A DNA stretch of 64,000 bases, from assembly GCF_001945365.1 (NCBI RefSeq), contig NZ_MSTQ01000017.1, positions 1 to 64,000 of the forward strand. The letters run 5' to 3'. The position numbers were made by a program, and so were the translations under genes. The notes beneath the pieces are model-generated. The model searched no databases and was not told the DNA's origin. It saw only the letters and a program-made list of their open reading frames with translations. The stretch is from Pseudomonas reinekei (GTDB taxonomy: Bacteria > Pseudomonadota > Gammaproteobacteria > Pseudomonadales > Pseudomonadaceae). Shown here piece after piece: positions 24,814 through 34,508 of this stretch (position 1 is its first letter; every line of letters begins with the position of its first letter).

Positions 24814-26882
24814 GCGGCTTCTTTTCCGGCATGCCTCCCGCGCGGGACTGGTTTTACGGAGTACGCACGTTCGCGGCTTCGATGATCGCGCTGTACATCG
24901 CGCTGCTCATGCAAATGCCGCGTCCTTACTGGGCGATGGCCACGGTGTATATCGTCTCCAGCCCGTTTGTCGGGCCGACCAGTTCCAAGGCGCTGTACCG
25001 CGCGGTCGGCACTTTCTTGGGCGCCGCTGCCGCCGTTCTGTTCGTGCCGATGTTTGTCCAGAGTCCCTATGTGCTGGTGGTGGTCATCGCGCTGTGGACC
25101 GGGATCCTGCTGTTTCTGTCCATGCATTTGCGCACCGCCAACAACTACGCCTTGATGCTGGCCGGTTACACCTTGCCGTTGATCGCGCTGCCGGTGGTGA
25201 ACAATCCCTTGGGTGTGTGGGACGTCGCCGAGGCGCGCACTGAAGAAATCTTCCTGGGCATCGCCGTGGCGGCGGTGGTGGGCGCCATGTTCTGGCCCCG
25301 ACGCCTGGCCCCGGTGTTCAACGATTCGGTGGGTAAATGGTTCGCCGACGCGTCGACTTACAGCCAGCGCTTCCTTGGCCGCAACGTGCAGTCCGAGGAA
25401 GTCAGCGCCCTGCGCGCGTCGATGGTGACGACGTTCAACACGCTCGAATTAATGATCGGCCAGTTGCCCCACGAAGGCGCGCGCCCTCAAACCGTGCGCA
25501 ACACCAAAGAGCTGCGTGGACGAATGATTCATCTATTACCGGTGATCGATGCCCTCGACGATGCGCTTTACGCGCTGGAGCGACGCACGCCGGAGCTGGT
25601 GGACAAGTTCACACCGCTGCTGGTCGCCGCCACGCAATGGCTCGAACGCAAGGACGCTGACCTCGATCGCTGGCAAGCGTTGAAAGATCAGCTCGAAGCC
25701 CTGCAACCCGACGCCCAAGCGCTGGAGGATCGCAAGCAACTGCTGTTCTCAAACGCCATTTACCGCCTCGGCGAATGGATCGACTTGTGGCAGGACTGCC
25801 GCAGCCTGCAACACGCCATCCAGTGTGAAAGCCAGGACAGCTGGCGTGCGGTGTATCGGCACTGGCGCCTGGGCCGGCTGACTGCATTCCTGGACCGTGG
25901 CCTGATGCTCTATTCCGCCGCATCGACCGTCATGGCGATCATCGTCGCTTCGGTGTTGTGGATTCTGCTGGGCTGGACCGACGGCGGCGCGGCGGTGATT
26001 CTGGCGGCGGTGGCGTGCAGTTTCTTCGCTTCGATGGACGACCCGGCGCCGCAGATTTACCGGTTCTTCTTCTGGACGGCGATGTCGGTGTTGTTCGCCA
26101 GCCTCTACCTGTTTCTGGTGCTGCCCAATCTGCATGATTTCCCGATGCTGGTGCTGGCGTTTGCCGTGCCGTTCATTGTGGTCGGCACCCTGACCGTCAA
26201 ACCACAGTTTTACCTCGGCATGCTGCTGACGCTGGTCAACACCTCATCGTTCATCAGCATTCAAGGCGCCTACGACGCGGACTTTCTCAGCTTCGTCAAT
26301 TCCAACCTGGCCGGTCCCGTGGGGCTGTTGTTCGCCTTCGTCTGGACCCTGATTGCCCGCCCGTTCGGCGCTGAACTGGCGGCCAAGCGTCTGACCCGTT
26401 TCGCCTGGCGCGACATTGTCAGCCTCACCGAACCTGCCACCCTGGCCGATCACCGGAAGCTGGGCGTGCAGGTGCTGGATCGACTGATGCAGCATTTGCC
26501 GCGGTTGGCCATGACCGGCCAGGACACCGGCATCGCCCTGCGCGAAGTCCGTGTGGCGCTGAATATGCTGGATTTGCTCGCCTACACGCCCCGGGTTCAC
26601 GGTGCACCGCAGACGTTGCTGCATCAAGTGGTGACCGAGGTCGGCGAGTATTTCAAGGCTTGCCTCAAGGCTGGTGAACGCCTGCCGGCACCGAGTCCGT
26701 TGCTGATGACCCTCGACCGCACCCGTCGTGCCCTTGCCGGCGCGGGTGACGATGAAACCCGTCGGCATCTGCTGCACGCCTTGAGCGGCTTGCGCCTGGC
26801 GTTGTTGCCCGGCGTCGAGTTTGTCGGTCCCGCCGACGCTGAAGAACCGCTTCCCCATGGCATCGATGGAGCGCCTTTATGA
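24810..26882 (+). CDS. FUSC-family (AaeB-like) inner-membrane exporter
   Basis: I place the start at the TTG at 24810 (MSGFFSGMPPARDW, 690 residues), overlapping the MarR stop as TTGA; an ATG at 24831 is a possible alternative, and the long open frame further upstream is the MarR gene read in another frame. The protein has two blocks of about five or six membrane helices (about 20-165 and 360-530), each followed by a helical cytosolic domain, as in AaeB/YccS. The first helix contains YGVRTFAASMIALYIALLMQMPRPYWAM in parts. It works with the DUF1656 and HlyD proteins encoded next. Confidence 0.9.
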   Translation: MSGFFSGMPPARDWFYGVRTFAASMIALYIALLMQMPRPYWAMATVYIVSSPFVGPTSSKALYRAVGTFLGAAAAVLFVPMFVQSPYVLVVVIALWTGILLFLSMHLRTANNYALMLAGYTLPLIALPVVNNPLGVWDVAEARTEEIFLGIAVAAVVGAMFWPRRLAPVFNDSVGKWFADASTYSQRFLGRNVQSEEVSALRASMVTTFNTLELMIGQLPHEGARPQTVRNTKELRGRMIHLLPVIDALDDALYALERRTPELVDKFTPLLVAATQWLERKDADLDRWQALKDQLEALQPDAQALEDRKQLLFSNAIYRLGEWIDLWQDCRSLQHAIQCESQDSWRAVYRHWRLGRLTAFLDRGLMLYSAASTVMAIIVASVLWILLGWTDGGAAVILAAVACSFFASMDDPAPQIYRFFFWTAMSVLFASLYLFLVLPNLHDFPMLVLAFAVPFIVVGTLTVKPQFYLGMLLTLVNTSSFISIQGAYDADFLSFVNSNLAGPVGLLFAFVWTLIARPFGAELAAKRLTRFAWRDIVSLTEPATLADHRKLGVQVLDRLMQHLPRLAMTGQDTGIALREVRVALNMLDLLAYTPRVHGAPQTLLHQVVTEVGEYFKACLKAGERLPAPSPLLMTLDRTRRALAGAGDDETRRHLLHALSGLRLALLPGVEFVGPADAEEPLPHGIDGAPL

Positions 26883-27088
26883 TCGGTGATCTGGATATCA
26901 GCGGGGTGTTCCTGCCTACGTTGCTGGTGCTGATGGGCATTACGTATGTGTTGTACCTGTTGGTGCACGGGGTGCTGACGCGCCTGCAATTTTACCGTCT
27001 GGTCTGGCACCGGGCATTGTTCAACGTGGCCCTCTACGCCTTGCTGCTTGGCGCCGTGGATTCACTCAGTCGATACCTGATGACATGA
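26879..27088 (+). CDS. DUF1656 (AaeX-like) small membrane protein
   Basis: The 69-residue protein has two membrane helices (LPTLLVLMGITYVLYLLVHGVL and HRALFNVALYALLLGAVDSL in parts) and is of the DUF1656/AaeX family always found beside AaeA/AaeB pumps. Both ends overlap the neighbouring genes by four bases (ATGA), showing tight coupling in the operon. Its precise role in the pump is unknown. Confidence 0.92.
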   Translation: MIGDLDISGVFLPTLLVLMGITYVLYLLVHGVLTRLQFYRLVWHRALFNVALYALLLGAVDSLSRYLMT

Positions 27089-27972
27089 AAAAACCGTTTC
27101 TAACCCTCGGTCGCGTGGTGCTGACCCTGTTGATCGTGAGCTTCGCCGTGGTCGTGGTCTGGCGCATGGTGATGTATTACATGTTCGCGCCCTGGACCCG
27201 CGACGGGCACATTCGGGCCGACATCGTACAGATCGCGCCGGACGTGTCCGGGCTGATCCAGCAGGTGGAAGTGCGCGACAACCAGTGGGTCAAGCGCGGC
27301 CAGGTGTTGTTCAGCATCGATCAGGACCGTTTCAAGCTGGCCCTGCGTCAGGCAAAAGCGGCAGTCGCCGACCGCGAGGAAACCCTGGCCCAGGCTCAAC
27401 GCGAAGCCAAGCGCAACAAGGACCTCGGCAATCTGGTGCCGGGCGAGCAACTGGAAGAAAGCCAGTCACGAGTGGCCCGCGCCCAGGTCGCGTTGATGGA
27501 AGCTCAAGTGGCGGTGGACAGCGCGCAGCTCAACCTCGACCGCTCGGTGATCCGCAGCCCGGTCGACGGCTACGTCAACGACCGCGCGCCGCGCACTCAG
27601 GAATTTGTCAGTGCCGGACGCCCGGTGTTGTCGGTGGTCGACAGTAATTCTTTCCACATCGACGGCTATTTCGAAGAAACCAAACTCAACGGCATTCACA
27701 TCGGCCAGCGTGTCGATATCCGCGTGATCGGCGACAACGCACGCTTGCGCGGGCACGTGGAAAGCATCGTTGCCGGCATCGAAGACCGCGACCGCACCAG
27801 CGGCAACAACCTGCTGCCCAACGTCAACCCGGCGTTCAGCTGGGTGCGCCTGGCCCAGCGGATTCCGGTGCGGATTGCCTTCGACGACGTGCCGGCGGAC
27901 TTCCGCATGATCGCCGGGCGCACCGCTACGGTATCGATCATTGACGACAATCATCGGGAGCCCGCGCAATGA
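27085..27972 (+). CDS. HlyD/AaeA-family periplasmic adaptor
   Basis: The 295-residue adaptor has an N-terminal membrane helix (about 8-30) and FAPWTRDGHIRADIVQIAPDVSG, typical of AaeA. A first lipoyl half (VRDNQWVKRGQVLFSIDQDRF), a short alpha-hairpin, the second half (VIRSPVDGYVNDRAPRTQEFVSAG) and DGYFEETKLNGIHIGQ follow. It links the FUSC exporter to the outer-membrane factor. Both ends overlap neighbours by four bases. Confidence 0.93.
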   Translation: MKKPFLTLGRVVLTLLIVSFAVVVVWRMVMYYMFAPWTRDGHIRADIVQIAPDVSGLIQQVEVRDNQWVKRGQVLFSIDQDRFKLALRQAKAAVADREETLAQAQREAKRNKDLGNLVPGEQLEESQSRVARAQVALMEAQVAVDSAQLNLDRSVIRSPVDGYVNDRAPRTQEFVSAGRPVLSVVDSNSFHIDGYFEETKLNGIHIGQRVDIRVIGDNARLRGHVESIVAGIEDRDRTSGNNLLPNVNPAFSWVRLAQRIPVRIAFDDVPADFRMIAGRTATVSIIDDNHREPAQ

Positions 27973-29417
27973 GCAAGGCCTCGGGTTTGGCGATTGCCGG
28001 ATTAGGCTTGTTGCTGACGGCGTGCCAGGTGGTTGGCCCGGACTATCAGGTACCTGACGATGCCGCCATCCACCGCAAAGACTTGCAGGGCGAGTTGGCG
28101 GTGGAGGGCAAGCCGGTGGTCTCGATACCCGTGCCAGCCGATTGGTGGCGCTTGTATCAGGACCCGCGACTCGACCAATTGGTCCAGCAGGCCATGGCTT
28201 CCAACACCGATTTGCGGGTGGCGGCAGCCAACCTGTCCAGGGCCCGCGCCCAGGTCGACGAGGCTGAGGCCGCCGGTGGCTGGAGTGGCGGGGTGAAGGT
28301 GGGTGCCCAGCGCTTGCAGGAGTCCGGTGAAGCATTCTTGCTGCCGGAAAAAGTGCCGGTGGCCAACATCGGCGATATCGGCATCAGCGCCTCGTACCAG
28401 TTCGACCTGTTCGGCACTCTACAGCGCGGCATCGAGGCCGCGAAGGCCAATGCCGATGCGACCCAGGCGGCGGCTGACACGGCACGCATCACGTTGGTGG
28501 CCGATGTGGCCCGCGCCTACACCCAGGTGTGCGCGGCCAACGAAGAGCGCGAGATTGCCCAGCACTCCCTCGACCTGCAATCGCAAAGCACCACGCTCAT
28601 CCAGCGTCTGCGCGATGCCGGGCGTGGCGACGAAACCCAGGTCACTCGCTCGCAAACCCAATTCAAATCCTTGCGCGCCGATATGCCCCGTTATGAGGCG
28701 GCGCGTCAGGCAGGGCTGTTCCAGTTGTCGATGCTATTGGCCAAGCCTGTCGATCAACTGCCGTCAGGCACGGCGACCTGCGCCGAATTGCCGAAAATCG
28801 CGCAACTGATGCCGGTGGGTGATGGCGCATCGCTGCTCAAGCGTCGTCCCGACATACGGCAGGCCGAGCGTCGACTGGCGGCGGCAACCGCCACGATTGG
28901 CGTCGCCACGGGGCAGTTGTATCCGGACATCAGCATCGGCGCGACCATCGGCACCGTGGGTATTGTCGACAACCTCGGCGAGCCGTCGACCAATCGCTGG
29001 GGCTTCGGGCCGTCGTTGACCTGGACCGTGCCGACCAACGGCGCCCGAGCGCGCATCCGCGAAGCCGAGGCGGCCACCCAGGGCGCGCTTGCGCATTTCG
29101 ACGGTGTGGTGCTCAACGCGATCCGCGAAGCCCAGACTGGCCTGGCCCAGTATTCGGCATTGCTGCAACGCCGTGATGCCCTGGCAGACGCCGAGCAGTC
29201 GGCAAAACTGGCGGCGGATCAGACTCACCGCTTCTTCCAGGCGGGCCGCGCCTCCTTCCTGGCCGACCTGCAAGCGACACGCACCTACATCGACGTCACC
29301 GCGCAACTGGCGGCGGCGAACACCCAGGTTGCCGCGAGCCAGATCAATTTGTTCCTGGCGCTGGGCGGTGGTTGGGAAAGCGGACGAACGCAAGCGTCGA
29401 ACTCCGGCAAACCCTGA
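27969..29417 (+). CDS. NodT-family outer-membrane factor lipoprotein
   Basis: The 482-residue protein starts with a lipoprotein signal peptide (LAIAGLGLLLTACQVVGPDY, lipobox LLTAC) and has two OEP domains, with the repeat signature SLLKRRPDIRQAERRLAAATATIGVATGQLYPDIS in pieces. It is the fifth gene of the MarR-pump operon and gives this pump its own channel. It is clearly distinct in sequence from the TolC-like gene at 19.7 kb. Confidence 0.94.
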   Translation: MSKASGLAIAGLGLLLTACQVVGPDYQVPDDAAIHRKDLQGELAVEGKPVVSIPVPADWWRLYQDPRLDQLVQQAMASNTDLRVAAANLSRARAQVDEAEAAGGWSGGVKVGAQRLQESGEAFLLPEKVPVANIGDIGISASYQFDLFGTLQRGIEAAKANADATQAAADTARITLVADVARAYTQVCAANEEREIAQHSLDLQSQSTTLIQRLRDAGRGDETQVTRSQTQFKSLRADMPRYEAARQAGLFQLSMLLAKPVDQLPSGTATCAELPKIAQLMPVGDGASLLKRRPDIRQAERRLAAATATIGVATGQLYPDISIGATIGTVGIVDNLGEPSTNRWGFGPSLTWTVPTNGARARIREAEAATQGALAHFDGVVLNAIREAQTGLAQYSALLQRRDALADAEQSAKLAADQTHRFFQAGRASFLADLQATRTYIDVTAQLAAANTQVAASQINLFLALGGGWESGRTQASNSGKP

Positions 29418-29510
29418 GGCCGTTGCTATGCTTTGAAGTGTTGGAAGGGCGCCCCGTGCAAAGCGCCCTTGCTGCACTTAAGGCTCGCGCAGGTCATGGG
29501 GAAACCAATA

Positions 29511-30146
29511 ATGAAAAACCCTTATGCTCTCGGCTTCTGGTGCGCCGTCGTAGCGTTGTTGCTGCTTTCGGCCACCTATTTCTACGGCATCATGCTCGCC
29601 CACCAGATCGACAAGGCGATGGTGTTCCTCGACAGTGCGGTGGCGCTGATCGCCGTGATGTCCGTCGCGGTGGTGGCCTGGGTGTCCGTCCAGACGCAAC
29701 GCATCAAAAAAAGACAACTCCAGCAAGGCAAGACGCTGCTGCTGATCTGGGACACCAAGGTCGCGTTGCGTCGGGTCGAAACGGTGTTCGATCGCTATTT
29801 CTGGGGCAGTTACTGGCAGCCGGGGCGCACGTTCCAGGAAGTGATGGGTGAACTGACCGGCACGCCGCTGGAAAAAAGTCTCGAAACCCTGAAGAAGCAA
29901 TGCCTGGAACTGGACAAGCAAGTCGAGGACGACGGCCGACACTGGCTCAACAACGCCCGGGAACTGGCCGACGTCGCCACCGCCATGGCCCGCGAGCGCT
30001 ATCAACTGGATTTCTGTGACCCGCGTGGCGAAGTGACGGGTGGGGCCGTGATCAATCGGGATTTTGAAGTGCTGGTCTACACGTGGACCGCGCGGCTGAA
30101 AACCTTTGATCATCAGCTCGATGAGATTGAGGTTCAGTATTCCTGA
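29511..30146 (+). CDS. two-helix membrane protein of unknown function
   Basis: From the ATG at 29511 (MKNPYALGFW; 29496 is an alternative) the product has 211 residues. Two membrane helices at about 5-28 and 38-60 form a hairpin, and the remainder is a cytosolic helical domain rich in charged residues (LEKSLETLKKQCLELDKQVEDDG). No family is recognised. It lies 93 bases after the efflux operon on the same strand but may have its own promoter. A BIME follows it. Confidence 0.75.
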   Translation: MKNPYALGFWCAVVALLLLSATYFYGIMLAHQIDKAMVFLDSAVALIAVMSVAVVAWVSVQTQRIKKRQLQQGKTLLLIWDTKVALRRVETVFDRYFWGSYWQPGRTFQEVMGELTGTPLEKSLETLKKQCLELDKQVEDDGRHWLNNARELADVATAMARERYQLDFCDPRGEVTGGAVINRDFEVLVYTWTARLKTFDHQLDEIEVQYS

Positions 30147-30166
30147 TCCTGTGATGGTCATGCTGA

Positions 30167-30249
30167 CGCCATCGCGAGCAGGCTCGCTCCCACAGTGATT
30201 ATGTGTCGATCACAAATCCCCTGTGGGAGCGAGCTTGCTCGCGATGGCG
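30167..30249. repeat. BIME: two facing REP sequences
   Basis: CGCCATCGCGAGCAGGCTCG and the inverted CGAGCTTGCTCGCGATGGCG flank about 45 bases, with CTCCCACAG/CTGTGGGAG inside. This is a complete REP doublet. Confidence 0.9.
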
Positions 30250-30440
30250 GTCTAATGAGCGCCGACATGCTCAGCACTTCGTTAATAATCCACAGACACT
30301 CTTTAACCTTTAATCATTGGGCCGTCCCGCGCGCCTGATGCTAATCTGCACCGCACTTTCAGCGCAGTCGTAACCGTAACCCGCCATGGGTTCAGGGAAG
30401 ACGACCACACCTTCAACAACGGATATTGAACGGGTCATAC

Positions 30441-31946
30441 ATGAATAAATCAGCAGGCGTGCTTCTGGGAATTGTTGTCGCCATGGGTGCAATCAGCGCT
30501 GGCGGTGCCTGGTTTACCGGCACCAGGATCGAAGGGGTGTTGAACACTTCCCTGTTGGATGCCAACAAGCAATTGCAGGCCGCACTGGTCGGTTACAAGG
30601 GCACTGCATCGCTGGAGCTGGTCTCGCTGGAGCGTCATGTATTCAGCAGCACCGCGCACTATCGGCTCAAGGGTGAAGGCGAAATGTTCGGCGAGGCCCC
30701 GGTGGAATTGCTGTTCGTCGATCACATTGAACACGGTCCGTTGCCGTTCTCGCGCCTGATGTCGCTGAAGTGGTTGCCGGTCATGGCCACCAGTCACTAC
30801 GAACTGGAAAAGACGCCGCTCACCGAAAAATGGTTCGCCGCCGCCAAGGACGCCTCACCGCTCAAGGGTGTCGTGAATATCGGCTACGACAACGCCACCA
30901 ACGGCACCCTGGAGTTGCTGCCTCTGGAAATGGCGCTGGACGACAAATCCAGCATGAAGTTTTCCGGCCTGAAGATGGATGTCGCGGCGAGCGCCCAGGC
31001 GCAGAAGGTCAAGGCCGATGGCTACATGGACAGCCTGAAGCTGACCACCGTTTCCGAAGATCAGGCGCCGGTATTGGTCGAGCTGAACGGGCTGACCCTG
31101 GCCAGCAACCTGACCAAAAGCACCTATGGCTACTACACCGGCGACAACACCATCGAACTGAGCAACAGCAAAACCACCTATGGCGTCAAACAGTCGGTGC
31201 TCGGGTTCAAGAATTTTGAAATGAAGAACCACACCGAGGAATCGGGCACCAGCGCTTCCGGGCGTGCCGATTACAAAGTCGGTGAAGTGTCGTTGAACGG
31301 CAAGGCAGTGGGTTCCGCGCAGATGGCCATGAGCCTGAAGAATCTCGACATCCCGTCCACCCTGGTGCTGATGCAGATTTACCAGACCAAACTGCAACCC
31401 TATGAACAGGCCGCCGCCGAGGCTGCCGAAGCAGGGCAACCGGTGCCGGAACTGAACCTGACCGAAGCCGAGGAAGCGCAGCTCAAGACCAACCTTGAAC
31501 AGTTGCTCGCCGCCGGCCCGCAAGTGGCATTGGAGAACCTGTCATTCAAAACGACCAACGGCGAGAGCCGGGCGAACCTGGTGCTTGACCTGACCAAACC
31601 GCAATCGATCGATTTGCCGGCCGATCAATTGGCGAAACAGCTGGTCGCATTGCTGGACTTCAATCTGCAAGTGTCCAAGCCGATGCTCGTTGACGTACTC
31701 ACTGTGCAGTCGCAACTCGACGGACAGACCGACGCCAAACTCATCGCCGATCAGGTCACGGCCACGGCTGACATGTTCAGCAGCATGGCCGTTGGCTCAC
31801 AGTTGGCGAAACTGGACGGCAACAACATCGTCACTAAATTGCATTACGCCAACAATCAGGTGGACTTCAACGGCCAGAAAATGACCCTCGAAGAATTCGC
31901 CGGTTTCCTGATGAGCAAGTTCGGTGGTACTGGCGAAATCCAGTAA
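30441..31946 (+). CDS. DUF945 / YdgA family protein
   Basis: The 501-residue protein begins with a single N-terminal membrane helix or signal anchor (AGVLLGIVVAMGAISAGGAWFTG) and is otherwise a long beta-rich periplasmic domain, as in YdgA/DUF945. Features include the early WFTGTRIE motif and the C-terminal segment DFNGQKMTLEEFAGFL. These proteins are thought to lie at the inner membrane in the periplasm, but their function is unknown. The gene stands alone between two repeat clusters. Confidence 0.9.
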   Translation: MNKSAGVLLGIVVAMGAISAGGAWFTGTRIEGVLNTSLLDANKQLQAALVGYKGTASLELVSLERHVFSSTAHYRLKGEGEMFGEAPVELLFVDHIEHGPLPFSRLMSLKWLPVMATSHYELEKTPLTEKWFAAAKDASPLKGVVNIGYDNATNGTLELLPLEMALDDKSSMKFSGLKMDVAASAQAQKVKADGYMDSLKLTTVSEDQAPVLVELNGLTLASNLTKSTYGYYTGDNTIELSNSKTTYGVKQSVLGFKNFEMKNHTEESGTSASGRADYKVGEVSLNGKAVGSAQMAMSLKNLDIPSTLVLMQIYQTKLQPYEQAAAEAAEAGQPVPELNLTEAEEAQLKTNLEQLLAAGPQVALENLSFKTTNGESRANLVLDLTKPQSIDLPADQLAKQLVALLDFNLQVSKPMLVDVLTVQSQLDGQTDAKLIADQVTATADMFSSMAVGSQLAKLDGNNIVTKLHYANNQVDFNGQKMTLEEFAGFLMSKFGGTGEIQ

Positions 31947-31969
31947 AACCACCGCGCCCACCTTCAGGC

Positions 31970-32027
31970 GCTGCCGCAGGCTGCGATCGTTTGTTTTTCA
32001 ATAACCAAAAGATCGCAACCTGTGGCA
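31970..32027. repeat. REP-like inverted repeat of the GCAGGCTGCGATC type
   Basis: GCTGCCGCAGGCTGCGATC is followed 22 bases later by GATCGCAACCTGTGGCA, a different Pseudomonas repeat class from the GGGAGCGAGC type. A partial relative occurs near 63.65 kb (GATCGCAGCC). Confidence 0.7.
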
Positions 32028-32142
32028 ACTCCTGTGTGCTTGTGTAACCGCAATGTTCATCCAAATCCCACTGCCACCGCGTGAACGGTCCGGCTATAGT
32101 TTGCACGCCGACGACGGCCCAACACGCACAAGGTGCTCCGGA

Positions 32143-32706
32143 ATGACCCGTATGACCTCTCTGAAACCTTGGCTGGCGGCCGCTGCCGTGGCTTTTTGCG
32201 TGCAACTTCCGGCACACGCCGCGCAGGAGCGTTTCACCCTGAACATCCCGGGTGTTTCCGATGACCGCTTGTTCACGTCGGCCGCCGCCAGCGATGCAGC
32301 GGGCTGCGGCGGGCACAACGTTTCGCCGGCATTGGCCTGGAACGCCGGCCCGGCAGGCACCCTCAGCTACGCCATCGTCATGCACGACCCCGATGGCCAG
32401 AAAGGGCAGGGCGTTGATCACTGGGTGCATTACGGGATCAAGGCCGGCACACATCAGATTGCGTCCGGCGTCGGCGCCAAATCCGCGCTGGAAGGCGTGG
32501 GCGGCACCAACAGCAAAGGCACCACCGGATACGTCGGCCCATGCCCGCCCGTGGGCGACAGCGCGCACCATTACATCATTCAGATCTACGCCCTGGACCT
32601 GGCCCCGGATGCCTTGCCTGCCGGCCTGACCCGTGCGCAGTTTCTGGAGAAAATCAAAGGCCATGTGCTGAAAAACAGCAGCGTGGTACGGCGTTACCAT
32701 CGCTGA
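32143..32706 (+). CDS. YbhB/YbcL-type phosphatidylethanolamine-binding protein
   Basis: The 187-residue protein has a Sec signal peptide ending QLPAHA and a PEBP domain: the DHWVHYGI segment, HDPDGQKGQG and TTGYVGPCPPVGDSAHHYIIQIYALD in parts, which form the ligand pocket (GPCPP and HHY). Two cysteines in the mature part could form a disulfide. Periplasmic members bind phospholipid head groups or small ligands, and no enzymatic role is known. Start 32143 is chosen, with MTRMTS as N-terminus. Confidence 0.9.
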   Translation: MTRMTSLKPWLAAAAVAFCVQLPAHAAQERFTLNIPGVSDDRLFTSAAASDAAGCGGHNVSPALAWNAGPAGTLSYAIVMHDPDGQKGQGVDHWVHYGIKAGTHQIASGVGAKSALEGVGGTNSKGTTGYVGPCPPVGDSAHHYIIQIYALDLAPDALPAGLTRAQFLEKIKGHVLKNSSVVRRYHR

Positions 32707-32794
32707 AGAATTTTTTAGCGCGGCTTAACCCGAATCGAAAAGGCTGACCGTCTCAGAGGATGAATGGATCATTTTCCTCCTGAGGTCAGCCCCC

Positions 32795-34507
32795 ATGTCC
32801 GTCCCTCTGCATTTCCTCCGCCCGGCCGCCCAGGGTTTCGCCGTCGGGTTATTGCTGGCCGTTGCCGGCTGCGGTGTTTCGTCAAAACCCGAGTCTGCCG
32901 CAGCGCCGTCTCCGGCTCAGCCTGAGTTGAAAACCGAAGCACTGGCGCAGCACGAAATGGTCGCGGCCGATGCACCGCTGGCCAAGCGCAGGGTGCGAGC
33001 AGCGCCGATCGCCAGCTTCGCGCCGATGCCTGCGGGCGAGGCTTATCCACAGGGTTATCGCGACGAGCAGCGCGAGCAGTATCAAACGCTGGCGGACAAC
33101 CCCATCCACAGCGTCGCCGAAGCGCCGGTCTCGACCTTCAGCGCCGACGTTGACACCGGCTCGTACGCCAATGTCCGCCGTCTGCTCAATCAAGGGCGCC
33201 TGCCACCGGAAGGGGCGGTGCGGCTGGAGGAGATGGTCAATTACTTTCCCTACGATTACGCCCTGCCCACTGATGGCTCGCCCTTCGGCGTGACCACCGA
33301 ACTGGCGGTATCGCCGTGGAATTCGCATACCCGCTTGCTGCGCATCGGCATCAAGGCCTCTGACCGCGCCGTTGCGGAACTGGCCCCGGCGAACCTGGTG
33401 TTTCTGGTGGACGTGTCCGGCTCAATGGACCGCCACGAGGGGTTGCCGTTGGTGAAAAACACACTGAAATTGCTGGTCGAGCAATTGCGTGGACAGGATC
33501 GGGTGTCGTTGGTGGTCTACGCCGGGGAATCGCGGGTCGTGCTGGAACCCACCTCGGGACGGGAGAAAACGAGGATTCGCGCCGCCATCGACCAATTGAC
33601 CGCTGGCGGCTCCACCGCCGGGGCCTCGGGCATCGAATTGGCTTATCAACAGGCGCAACAGGCCTATATCCCCAACGGCATCAACCGCGTTCTGCTCGCC
33701 ACGGACGGCGACTTCAACGTCGGCATCAGCGACTTCGACAGCCTCAAGCAAATGGCTGTGGATAAACGCAAGACCGGCGTGTCCCTGACCACCCTGGGTT
33801 TCGGTGTGGATAACTACAATGAACAGCTGATGGAACAACTGGCCGATGCCGGCGATGGCAACTACGCCTACATCGACAACCTGCGTGAGGCACGCAAGGT
33901 GCTGGTGGATCAGCTCGGCTCGACCCTCGCCGTGGTGGCGAAGAATGTGAAGCTGCAACTGGAGTTCAACCCGGCGCAGGTCAGTGAATATCGGCTACTC
34001 GGCTACGAAAACCGCGGGTTGAAGCGTGAGGATTTCAGCAACGACAAGGTCGATGCTGGCGAGATCGGTGCAGGACACACGGTAACGGCGTTGTACGAAA
34101 TTGTCCCGGCAGGCGAGAAGGGCTGGTTGGAACCCCTGCGTTACGCTCAATCGGGAGCCGCTGTTGCGCAGAAGAGCGGAGAATTGGCCATGCTGCGTGT
34201 GCGTTATCAGCTGCCGGAAGGTGGGAACAGTCGCCTGATCGAACACCCGATCATCAACGCTCCGATTGGCAAGCCCAGCGATGATCTGCGCTTTGCCGCG
34301 GCGGTGGCGGCATTCTCCCAGCAGCTCAAGGATGGGCGCTACACCGGCGAATTCAGCCTCAAAGACACCGAAGTGCTGGCGCGTGGTGCGCGGGGCGATG
34401 ATCGATTCGGCTTGCGCAGTGAGTTCGTGCAGTTAGTGGAACTGGCGCAGAGCCTGCGCACCACCACGGCTGCAAACAATCAGCCGCTCAAGGGAGGCTA
34501 CAACTGA
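32795..34507 (+). CDS. von Willebrand factor A lipoprotein (YfbK-like)
   Basis: The 570-residue protein has a lipoprotein signal with VAGCG as lipobox (Cys near 28). An N-terminal region contains NPIHSVAEAPVSTFSADVDTGSYANVRR, typical of the YfbK family. The VWA domain follows, with the MIDAS motif DVSGSMD (about 207) and LLATDGDFNVGI, and then a C-terminal domain. It would bind a protein partner through a metal ion at the inner or outer membrane. It is directly followed by an ECF sigma gene, one base after its stop, so the three genes to 35671 form one operon. Confidence 0.92.
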   Translation: MSVPLHFLRPAAQGFAVGLLLAVAGCGVSSKPESAAAPSPAQPELKTEALAQHEMVAADAPLAKRRVRAAPIASFAPMPAGEAYPQGYRDEQREQYQTLADNPIHSVAEAPVSTFSADVDTGSYANVRRLLNQGRLPPEGAVRLEEMVNYFPYDYALPTDGSPFGVTTELAVSPWNSHTRLLRIGIKASDRAVAELAPANLVFLVDVSGSMDRHEGLPLVKNTLKLLVEQLRGQDRVSLVVYAGESRVVLEPTSGREKTRIRAAIDQLTAGGSTAGASGIELAYQQAQQAYIPNGINRVLLATDGDFNVGISDFDSLKQMAVDKRKTGVSLTTLGFGVDNYNEQLMEQLADAGDGNYAYIDNLREARKVLVDQLGSTLAVVAKNVKLQLEFNPAQVSEYRLLGYENRGLKREDFSNDKVDAGEIGAGHTVTALYEIVPAGEKGWLEPLRYAQSGAAVAQKSGELAMLRVRYQLPEGGNSRLIEHPIINAPIGKPSDDLRFAAAVAAFSQQLKDGRYTGEFSLKDTEVLARGARGDDRFGLRSEFVQLVELAQSLRTTTAANNQPLKGGYN

Positions 34508-34508
34508 T

